Assembly: GCA_020629335.1 (NCBI GenBank)
Contig: JAHDDN010000117.1
Coordinates: 1 to 13,020, forward strand
DNA: 13,020 nt
Reading direction: 5' to 3'
From: Chitinophagales bacterium
GTDB taxonomy: Bacteria > Bacteroidota > Bacteroidia > Chitinophagales > UBA2359
The notes under the pieces are model-generated. The model saw only the letters and a program-made list of their open reading frames with translations. It made no database searches and was not told the origin of the DNA. The position numbers were made by a program, and so were the translations under genes. Positions 1-5,166 of the stretch are shown here, in pieces (positions within the stretch are counted from its first letter, which is position 1; every line of letters starts with the position of its first letter).

Positions 1-132
1 CATAAAAACTTAAAGTGAGCGAACGAAATTACCTTGCAAAAATGCCATAATTCAATGAAAATCTAAAGAAAAATTGGTTTTAGATGAACATTTTGGCAAT
101 TCCTGACATGAATGAACTTTTAATATTCAAAC

Positions 133-1440
133 TTGCAGATTAATAAAGAAATCATCAGATTAGCCATTCCGAATATCATTAGTAATATCTCGGTACCTCT
201 ACTTTCAGTAGTAGATTTGATGTTAATGGGCCAATTAGAAGCGGAATCTCCTATTTATATAGGAGCGGTAGTTGTAGGAGGAACAATATTTAACGTTCTT
301 TATTGGGGTTTTATTTTCCTACGGATGGGAACAACTGGCATGACGGCTCAAGCTTATGGTCAAAAAGACGATAAAGCGAGTGCGCAAGTCTTAGCCCAAG
401 CCGCTACAGTAGCCTTGGCAGGTGCCGTTTTGCTCATTCTTTCTCAAGTATTTATTGAGTGGTTGAGTCTTTATTTGATGGCTCCCACTGAAGAAGTCAT
501 CGACTACACCAAAGAATATTTTCGAATAAGAATTTGGGCAGCTCCAGCCACTTTAGGACTCTATGTATTAAATGGCTGGTTCTTAGGGATGCAAAATGCT
601 CGTTACCCCATGATCATCACCATATTAGTCAATCTACTCAATGTCGTACTCAACATAGCCTTGGTCAATGGGATGGGCATGAAGTCAGATGGCGTAGCCT
701 ATGGCACCTTGATGGCTCAATATGGAGGTTTGACTTTAGCACTAAGCCTATTAGTATATAGCTATCGCCCCATTTTACAAGAAATCTCTACTAAGCTGAT
801 TACAGAAGGAGCTGCCTTAGTCCGCTTCTTTAATGTCAATAGAGATATTTTCATTCGCTCCATCTGTCTCAACTTAGTCTTTGCTTATTTCACCGCCAAA
901 TCCGCTCAAGTAGATGCCCTCATCTTAGCAGCCAATGGCATTCTCATCCAGTATCTAATGATATTCTCCTATGCCGTAGATGGCTTTGCCTATGCAGCAG
1001 AAAGCATCATCGGAAGATATTTTGGAGCCAAAGATATGAGCAAACTAAAAGTGAGCATCCAATACCTCTTTTATTGGTCCTTTGCCTTTGCAAGTGGTTT
1101 TGCCATCTTATATGGATTGGGTGGAGAATGGCTATTAAGCCTATTTACCTCAGATCAAGCCGTCATTGATACCGCTATGAAATATGTTTATTGGTTGGTA
1201 GTCTTAGCGATTCCTGCGGCTGCAGCTTATATCTGGGACGGTATTTATGTAGGAGCCACTGCCAGCAAAGCCATGCGTAATACCATGCTATTGGCTTCTG
1301 TCATTTTCTTCTTTCCCGTCTATTTATTATTGGAATCAAGCATAGGCAATCATGCCCTTTGGTTAGCTTTAGTAACTTTCATGTTAGCCAGAGCATTCAG
1401 TATGTGGTACTTGGCTAAAAGGTATATTTATATCGACTAA
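133..1440 (+). CDS. MATE family multidrug/Na+ efflux transporter, DinF-like
   Basis: Inner-membrane antiporter of the multi-antimicrobial extrusion family, which exports cationic compounds using a Na+ or H+ gradient. The 435 residues are almost entirely hydrophobic segments, fitting the usual 12 helices in two six-helix halves (roughly residues 8-210 and 235-430). The loop RMGTTGMTAQAYGQKDD (64-80) and the matching second-half stretch around DGFAYAAESIIGRYFGAKD (283-301) are typical of the DinF branch. The start is TTG at 133: an in-frame TAA lies at 121-123, no ATG lies between, and the next in-frame ATG (residue 29) would cut away most of helix 1, including the family-typical KEIIRLAIPNIISNIS. 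No promoter box was recognised upstream. It stands alone; the following 1.5 kb is gene-free. Third positions are somewhat richer in C than in the T-ending genes further right. The substrate cannot be told from sequence. Confidence 0.93.
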   Translation: MQINKEIIRLAIPNIISNISVPLLSVVDLMLMGQLEAESPIYIGAVVVGGTIFNVLYWGFIFLRMGTTGMTAQAYGQKDDKASAQVLAQAATVALAGAVLLILSQVFIEWLSLYLMAPTEEVIDYTKEYFRIRIWAAPATLGLYVLNGWFLGMQNARYPMIITILVNLLNVVLNIALVNGMGMKSDGVAYGTLMAQYGGLTLALSLLVYSYRPILQEISTKLITEGAALVRFFNVNRDIFIRSICLNLVFAYFTAKSAQVDALILAANGILIQYLMIFSYAVDGFAYAAESIIGRYFGAKDMSKLKVSIQYLFYWSFAFASGFAILYGLGGEWLLSLFTSDQAVIDTAMKYVYWLVVLAIPAAAAYIWDGIYVGATASKAMRNTMLLASVIFFFPVYLLLESSIGNHALWLALVTFMLARAFSMWYLAKRYIYID

Positions 1441-1456
1441 AACCAATAGTTTAGAT

Positions 1457-1490
1457 GTCATTCCGAGCGCGTCAGCGCACAGGAATCTAT
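1457..1490 (+). repeat. Short palindromic dispersed repeat, copy 1 (ATTCC...GGAAT)
   Basis: The sequence can fold as ATTCC, then GCGC-gtca-GCGC, then GGAAT. A second copy lies at 2108-2140 in the same orientation. It starts 17 bases after the MATE stop codon, so it may sit in the 3' end of that transcript, but it has no T-tract and is not a classical terminator. Related ATTCCGAGCG...AGGAATCT sequences are common intergenic repeats in Bacteroidota genomes (from memory). Confidence 0.75.
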
Positions 1491-1824
1491 TACGACAAAA
1501 TTTAAGGATTTGGGAGGCTAAAATAGTAGGATATAAGCGTTTTTACCAATTACTATCATTGCTCTATACGCTAAGAATAGCTATACTTTGATGTGGGAAA
1601 TTATTATCTACACATAGTAGTCCAATAAAGAGTTAAACTTTTAGTCTCAATTAGTCTAAAAAAACAAACAAAAAGTCAAATAATTAAGTCAAATTGTCTC
1701 GATTTATGCATGAATTATTTTTAAATACCATTTTCTTAGAAGCGTTTTTCAGTTTTTCAGTTATAAAGTTAAATCTGGGGCTTCCGTCTGCGCCAGCAAA
1801 GGCAAATACACTACTATCCCCCAA

Positions 1825-1856
1825 ATTACGCATTAATCATTACGCATTACACATTA
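1825..1856 (+). repeat. Short AT-rich direct repeat (ATTACGCATTA)
   Basis: ATTACGCATTA occurs at 1825-1835 and 1839-1849, separated by ATC and followed by a degenerate ACATTA. It directly precedes the GC-rich dispersed element at 1871-2009. It looks like a non-coding simple repeat. Confidence 0.6.
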
Positions 1857-1870
1857 AAAAAGGCGCAGCC

Positions 1871-2009
1871 GTCGGGCTGTCCGTTCTTATGTGGCTATGC
1901 CGCTCCTACTTTGCTAAGTGCTGCTTGTCTGCCCTGCGGGCCAGCCATCGCATCACTAAGCGTCGTAAGTCGCACCATAGACGCCACATACCACTTCCAT
2001 CCCTAAGCC
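1871..2009 (+). repeat. ~138-bp dispersed element, copy 1
   Basis: This 139-bp stretch matches the reverse complement of 9226-9362 along its whole length. Conserved blocks come in the same order: TCGGGCTGTCCG at the left end, CTTGTCTGCC followed by TGC and GGCCAGCC in the middle, CTAAG/CGTAAG blocks, and CCATCCCTAAGCC at the right end. The segments between diverge. The copies lie about 7.3 kb apart in opposite orientation. No reading frame is conserved between them, so the repeat is probably not coding. Defined ends with a variable interior suggest a small mobile or structural element. Confidence 0.75.
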
Positions 2010-2012
2010 TGT

Positions 2013-2040
2013 CCTCCCTTGGGGGAGGTGGCCGAAGGCC
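2013..2040 (+). repeat. Paired GC-rich mini-hairpins
   Basis: Two adjacent hairpins: CCTCCC-ttgg-GGGAGG (2013-2028) and GGCC-gaa-GGCC (2030-2040), then a purine-rich GGAGGGGG. They directly follow the dispersed element at 1871-2009. Neither is followed by a T-tract, so I do not call a terminator. Confidence 0.55.
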
Positions 2041-2107
2041 GGAGGGGGATAGTGATGAGCGATGAGTATAAAAAGTTACGTGCTATCATTTATCGCTAAA
2101 AAAAACG

Positions 2108-2140
2108 GTCATTCCGAGCGCGCAGCGCACAGGAATCTAT
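2108..2140 (+). repeat. Short palindromic dispersed repeat, copy 2 (ATTCC...GGAAT)
   Basis: Same repeat as 1457-1490, 33 instead of 34 bases. The only length difference falls in the apical loop (GCGC-gca-GCGC here, GCGC-gtca-GCGC in copy 1), so all stem positions are unchanged. Confidence 0.75.
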
Positions 2141-2186
2141 GACTATACTACTGGACATTTTTGAAGATCATAGAGAAAAGCTCTTA

Positions 2187-2204
2187 GCGTAGTCTCTGAC
2201 TGGC
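2187..2204 (-). repeat. Dispersed CCAGTCAGAGACTACG repeat, copy A
   Basis: On the minus strand this reads GCCAGTCAGAGACTACGC. Related plus-strand copies lie at 2679-2699, 4308-4330 and 5097-5120. The core CAGTC-aga-GACT(G/A) is a small inverted repeat. Confidence 0.6.
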
Positions 2205-2253
2205 GTGTTAATTTTGTACCAATTTGCAGGGGGTGAATTCCTGCAAGTTTTAT

Positions 2254-2416
2254 TAAGTAGTTGAAGGTAGTTATTCGTGCATTCTTGATGAGCTTATTTT
2301 TAGCTTAGCCAAGGCGCTTTTCGCCTTAATAGCAGGGCTATTGCTAAGAAAAGCAACGAAGGATAAGCTAAAAAGAGGCCATCAGAACTGCCGAAATAAT
2401 TAACTTTAGCTACTTA
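2254..2416. repeat. Large imperfect inverted repeat (MITE-like palindromic element)
   Basis: The left arm (about 2254-2310) and right arm (about 2361-2416) are reverse complements along nearly 57 bases with scattered mismatches and small gaps. The best block pairs TTTTTAGCTTAGCC (2297-2310) with GGATAAGCTAAAAA (2361-2374); the outer ends pair TAAGTAG with CTACTTA. The 50-base centre contains its own short hairpins, for example AAGGCG-ctttt-CGCCTT (2311-2327) and TTGCT...AGCAA (2341-2356). There is no coding frame. It could be a non-autonomous mobile element or a large structured RNA; no transposase is nearby. Confidence 0.7.
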
Positions 2417-2441
2417 TGATAAGTAATCACCAACCTTTATA

Positions 2442-2464
2442 GCGCAAGTGTTTTTCACTTGTGC
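2442..2464. repeat. Hairpin repeat GCGCAAGTG-ttttt-CACTTGTGC
   Basis: Nine-base-pair stem (one G-U pair) with a five-T loop. The hairpin at 2589-2613 is an inverted, related copy. Their flanks also match: AACCT and TATA before the stem and CCT after it, when 2589-2613 is read on the minus strand. Confidence 0.7.
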
Positions 2465-2515
2465 CTGCTGAGTCTTGCGTTTGTTTTACTTTCCAGTGGC
2501 AAGCTAATTGGTGAT

Positions 2516-2534
2516 GTAAGTCAAAAAGACTTAC
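2516..2534. repeat. Hairpin GTAAGTC-aaaaa-GACTTAC
   Basis: Perfect seven-base-pair stem with a five-A loop, built on the same AAGTC/GACTT motif as the hairpin at 2589-2613. It lies between the two longer hairpins of this cluster. Confidence 0.6.
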
Positions 2535-2588
2535 CGTAATGCTCAGTATTAATTAGCAGGCTTTTGTTGCAAATTAAGTGCTTCGAAA

Positions 2589-2613
2589 GGCACAAGTCAA
2601 AAAGACTTGCGCC
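2589..2613. repeat. Hairpin repeat GGCACAAGTC-aaaaa-GACTTGCGCC
   Basis: Ten-base-pair stem (one non-Watson-Crick pair) with a five-A loop. Read on the minus strand it matches 2442-2464, except that the stem pair next to the loop is C-G instead of G-C, a compensatory double change. Confidence 0.7.
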
Positions 2614-2678
2614 ATATAGCAGGTTCATACATAAATGTTGAGGGATTCAAAAATCTTAGAATTATATCAAAATTAACA

Positions 2679-2699
2679 GCCCAGTCAAAGACTACGACC
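2679..2699 (+). repeat. Dispersed CCAGTCAGAGACTACG repeat, copy B
   Basis: Reads GCCCAGTCAAAGACTACGACC. It shares CCAGTCA-AGACTACG with the other copies, with one change in the loop. It is isolated in the gene-free region. Confidence 0.55.
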
Positions 2700-2752
2700 T
2701 TAAATTGCTCAACTCCAGAGTATAGCTTCTGAACCAAAAGTTGGGGCAAAAA

Positions 2753-2776
2753 ACTAATATACTAATCAACTAATAC
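2753..2776 (+). repeat. Octamer tandem repeat, three units (ACTAATNN)
   Basis: Three consecutive 8-base units: ACTAATAT, ACTAATCA, ACTAATAC. The last two bases vary and the first six are constant. The larger arrays at 9121-9218 share the 8-base period. Confidence 0.6.
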
Positions 2777-2923
2777 ACGAATTCCCCAAAATTTGCCATC
2801 ATGAAAAAATAGAAAATTTTCCAACTTTTTTGGCCTTTATCAGACTTTAATTTATAGGCTGTAACTTTTTACTAATGTACTTCGTTCCACTTACAAATTA
2901 GCCTTAAAATTAAAATACCAATC

Positions 2924-4282
2924 ATGAGAAACTTAATTTTTATTTCGATTTGTATGCTTTTTAGCACTGTCTTAATGGCGCAAGATATGCCCACTATTCA
3001 TGCCTCTGATAAAATGGTGGATATTAGAGATGGAAAAAACTTAAAAAGTAATTACTGGACCATTTCACCAGAATATAATCCTGATGTTTATAAAACGACG
3101 GTGACAGAAGAAAAGGAAATTGTGTACTACACTAATTTGGATTCTATTTCATTTACAGTTAAGCCAGGCGATAGCTATGATTTTGTGATTATGCTCAACA
3201 AAACAGATAGTTGTATTCAGAGAGTTGAAGCGATAGAAGGGCCTAATTATCCTGATTTTCCACAAGCTTATAAGGATGCTAATAAGGGGAAATATTCGAT
3301 GGAGGTGCCAGAGGTACAAGAGTTAGTACACATTATTATTGCCTTGACTAAAACGGGCTTGGCAGATTCTAATTTGGTGAATCATGAAGGGGAATATTAT
3401 CAAGATGTTATCAATCATTTTGGTCCTTATAAGGAGGAGCAAATTGTTCAGCTATTGGATAATGGTTTGGTGAATAATTATCCTAATATTAAGGCGAGTG
3501 CTTGCCAAATGTCTTGGGATGGAGACCGTATTGTCAATGATCCTAATTATGGTCATTTGTATTTAATAGAGCAGAATCAATTAGCGCAAGCGATTCCTTT
3601 ATTGGAGGACTTTGCTAAGAAGACTCAGTTTAGACAATTCTATCAAGATCATAAAGAATACTACGAAAAATTGATTGCTTTGATGCATGAACAAACGCCT
3701 ATTAAGCAACAGTGGGAGTGGTTAGAAAAGGAATTTCCTCATCGGTATCATCATTATCGAGTTACCTTTTCTCCTTTAGTATATGGCTCGCATTCTACAA
3801 CTCGATTTGGCACAGAAGACTTCTTACAAACTATGATGTTGATCTGTGGCCCTTATGAATCGGAGAAATATTCAGAGGCGGTAAAAGAAGGTTTTATGAC
3901 CCGAGTGGTATTCACAGAGATTGACCATAATTATGTTAATCCAACTTCTGACGAGTACACAGAGGAGATTGATCAAATATTTGACGATAGAGAAAAATGG
4001 ACTAAGGTAGGTAGCTGGTCAGATTCTTATGGTACTCCTTATATGGTTTTTAATGAGTACATGACATGGGGCGTTTTTGCCCTATATGCAGATGATTTCT
4101 TTGAGGGAGAAGATTTGGATATTATTAATGAGCGAATGATTACCCAAATGGAAAAGTGGAGAGGCTTTACGAAGTTTGGTGACTTTACTCGTGAATTATT
4201 GAAGCAGTACAAAAATAAAAAAGAAGGGACTTTAGTGTCTGATCTTTATCCAAGTATGTTGGAGTGGTGTGCTGAGCAATAA
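2924..4282 (+). CDS. Secreted protein of uncertain function, possibly DUF4932-like
   Basis: A 452-residue exported protein. Residues 1-19 form a type I signal peptide (short basic start, hydrophobic core, cleavage likely after LMAQ); there is no lipobox, so it should be released to the periplasm or beyond. Residues about 30-105 form a first domain with VDIRDG, YWTISPE, DSISFTVKPG and YDFVIMLN. The rest, from about 125, is mostly helical. HIIIALTKTG (136-145), EYYQDVINHFGPY (157-169), TEIDHNYVNP (331-340) and NEYMTW (377-382) resemble, from memory, conserved blocks of the DUF4932 family. There the 331-340 block would be a zinc-protease HExxH region; here the first His is Thr331, so activity is doubtful. 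The ATG at 2924 directly starts the signal peptide. It stands alone and points right; no clear promoter box was found. The family assignment is tentative. Confidence 0.85.
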   Translation: MRNLIFISICMLFSTVLMAQDMPTIHASDKMVDIRDGKNLKSNYWTISPEYNPDVYKTTVTEEKEIVYYTNLDSISFTVKPGDSYDFVIMLNKTDSCIQRVEAIEGPNYPDFPQAYKDANKGKYSMEVPEVQELVHIIIALTKTGLADSNLVNHEGEYYQDVINHFGPYKEEQIVQLLDNGLVNNYPNIKASACQMSWDGDRIVNDPNYGHLYLIEQNQLAQAIPLLEDFAKKTQFRQFYQDHKEYYEKLIALMHEQTPIKQQWEWLEKEFPHRYHHYRVTFSPLVYGSHSTTRFGTEDFLQTMMLICGPYESEKYSEAVKEGFMTRVVFTEIDHNYVNPTSDEYTEEIDQIFDDREKWTKVGSWSDSYGTPYMVFNEYMTWGVFALYADDFFEGEDLDIINERMITQMEKWRGFTKFGDFTRELLKQYKNKKEGTLVSDLYPSMLEWCAEQ

Positions 4283-4307
4283 TATAGATAATTAAGTTTG
4301 TCCCCAA

Positions 4308-4330
4308 GACCAGTCAGAGACTGTGCCCAG
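4308..4330 (+). repeat. Dispersed CCAGTCAGAGACTACG repeat, copy C
   Basis: Reads GACCAGTCAGAGACTGTGCCC and onward. It contains the perfect hairpin CAGTC-aga-GACTG; a partial GACCAGTC follows at 4336-4343. It lies about 110 bases upstream of the toxin gene; a matching copy lies just after the antitoxin gene (5097-5120), so the pair is bracketed in direct orientation. Confidence 0.65.
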
Positions 4331-4407
4331 ATGTTGACCAGTCTATTGACCCTAATGCTGACAGTGGTAGAGCATTTTGATTGAGGAGATTTTTGATTAT
4401 AAAAAAC

Positions 4408-4438
4408 TTGACTATTGTTATCTAATTAGCTAACTTTG
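4408..4438 (+). promoter_or_regulatory. Bacteroidota-type promoter for the toxin-antitoxin operon
   Basis: TTG at 4408-4410 (-33 element), a 20-base spacer, then TAACTTTG at 4431-4438, an exact match to the TAnnTTTG -7 box. The usual start distance would put transcription initiation at or next to the ATG at 4443, implying a leaderless mRNA (inference). Confidence 0.7.
4417..4434. promoter_or_regulatory. Candidate HigA operator palindrome
   Basis: GTTATCTAATTAGCTAAC is an 18-base palindrome with one mismatched pair (T4421/C4430). It fills the end of the promoter spacer and overlaps the first half of the -7 box. An antitoxin bound here would block RNA polymerase, the usual autoregulation of HigBA-type operons. 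Binding itself is inferred. Confidence 0.6.
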
Positions 4439-4442
4439 TTTC

Positions 4443-4787
4443 ATGAGTGCTGAGATTTATCGTGAAGTTTTTTTGTACAAAGATCATTACAAAAAGTTCT
4501 ATAGATCTTTAGATATTAAAACCCGAAAGAAATTTGATTGGACACTTGATCTAATCGAAACAATTGAATTAGTTCCAGAACGATATCTTAAACATCTAGC
4601 CGATACAGATGGTCTTTACGAAATAAGAGTAGAAGCTAATAGTAATATTTATAGAGTCTTTTGTTTTTTTGATAAGGGTAAATTGATCATTTTAGTGAAT
4701 GGGTTTCAAAAAAAATCTCAAAAGACTCCTAAGAAAGAAATTCAAAAAGCTCAACAAATAAAAAAAGAATACTTCGATGAGAAATAA
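4443..4787 (+). CDS. higB: Toxin of type II toxin-antitoxin system, HigB/RelE-like (Gp49 family)
   Basis: A 114-residue basic protein of the HigB/phage Gp49-like family in the RelE superfamily, whose members are ribosome-dependent mRNA interferases inhibiting translation. The family pattern is clear: KHLADTDGLYEIRVE (50-64), the strand NIYRVFCFF (68-76), LIILVNGFQKKSQKTP (81-96), then a final helix EIQKAQQIKKEY (99-110). The conserved Arg62, Arg71, Lys90 and Lys91 region is the expected RNA-binding and catalytic surface. The only Met is the ATG at 4443, four bases after a TAnnTTTG box. The toxin-first order is the HigBA arrangement. Its end overlaps the antitoxin gene by 11 bases, so the two are translationally coupled. 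The gene looks intact. Transcription is probably repressed at the palindrome 4417-4434. Confidence 0.9.
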   Translation: MSAEIYREVFLYKDHYKKFYRSLDIKTRKKFDWTLDLIETIELVPERYLKHLADTDGLYEIRVEANSNIYRVFCFFDKGKLIILVNGFQKKSQKTPKKEIQKAQQIKKEYFDEK

Positions 4788-5073
4788 GAACCTTAAATCC
4801 TTTCGTGAACATTTAGAAGAGGAGTATGGCCCTATTGGAAGCCCAAAGAGAGATGAATATGAGGTTGGCTTTGAGGCTTTTAAGTTAGGAGTACTATTAC
4901 ATGACCTAAGAAAAGAAAATGGCTTGACTCAAGAACAATTAGCGCATAAATGTGGAACGACTAAAAGCTATATTTCAAGAATTGAAAATAATGCTTCTGA
5001 TATTAGATTGTCTACCTTAATGAGAATATTTAAATTGGGTTTTGGTAAAGAATTGCGGCTAACATTAGTGTGA
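4777..5073 (+). CDS. higA: Antitoxin, HigA-like XRE-family HTH protein
   Basis: A 98-residue DNA-binding protein expected to bind and neutralise the toxin encoded just upstream and to repress the shared promoter. Residues about 35-92 form an XRE/Cro helix-turn-helix domain: LHDLRKENGLTQEQLAHKCG, then TTKSYISRIEN as recognition helix, then IRLSTLMRIFKLG. The first ~34 residues are charged (HLEEEYGPIGSPKRDEYE) and probably form the toxin-contacting part. The ATG at 4777 lies inside the toxin reading frame; its stop at 5071-5073 overlaps by one base a perfect 12-base palindrome, ATACAATTGTAT (5073-5084). This is a standard intact antitoxin; the higA name rests on gene order and family. Confidence 0.9.
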   Translation: MRNKNLKSFREHLEEEYGPIGSPKRDEYEVGFEAFKLGVLLHDLRKENGLTQEQLAHKCGTTKSYISRIENNASDIRLSTLMRIFKLGFGKELRLTLV

Positions 5074-5096
5074 TACAATTGTATTCTTTATTAACA

Positions 5097-5120
5097 GGCC
5101 AGCCAGAGACTACGCCCAGG
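5097..5120 (+). repeat. Dispersed CCAGTCAGAGACTACG repeat, copy D
   Basis: Reads GGCCAGCCAGAGACTACGCC and onward. Just downstream is GCCCA-ggcttt-TGGGC (5114-5129), a small hairpin. The region lies between the convergent ends of the antitoxin gene and gcvP, but neither strand shows a proper T-tract next to the hairpin, so it is not called a terminator. Confidence 0.6.
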
Positions 5121-5166
5121 CTTTTGGGCAGAAAAAAGAAATTTAGTAGACTTACATTAAACTATT

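Larger units (their letters stand above)
1441..2923. other. 1.5-kb gene-free, repeat-rich intergenic region
   Basis: No open frame here has the composition of a real protein. The one longer frame (1694-2065) runs through repeat DNA and reads as a low-quality, Ser/Arg/His-rich translation. The region holds at least eight separate repeat or hairpin elements, listed individually, between a MATE gene and a secreted-protein gene that both point right. GC content jumps between AT-rich spacers and GC-rich repeat cores (about 1860-2050). I see no tRNA, rRNA or CRISPR. I infer an insertion-tolerant site that has collected repeats. Confidence 0.8.

Noticed and set aside
1..3. CAT at the left edge as the start codon of a divergent minus-strand gene
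   Set aside because: Only one codon would be inside the window, and no minus-strand TAnnTTTG box was found in 4-132.
1694..2065. 123-residue plus-strand open frame in the gene-free region
   Set aside because: It runs through the ATTACGCATTA repeat, the ~138-bp element and GC hairpins; the translation has no family features and changes character at each repeat boundary.
2801..2812. ATGAAAAAATAG as a minimal open frame or remnant gene start
   Set aside because: Three sense codons then a stop; no downstream frame continues it, so no pseudogene can be supported.
4354..4376. Hairpin AATGCT...AGCATT followed by a short T run, as terminator of the secreted-protein gene
   Set aside because: Six AT-rich pairs with an 11-base loop and only a few T; too weak to call.
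5114..5129. Hairpin GCCCA-ggcttt-TGGGC between the antitoxin gene and gcvP as a bidirectional terminator
   Set aside because: The stem is only five pairs and neither strand has a T-tract directly after it.
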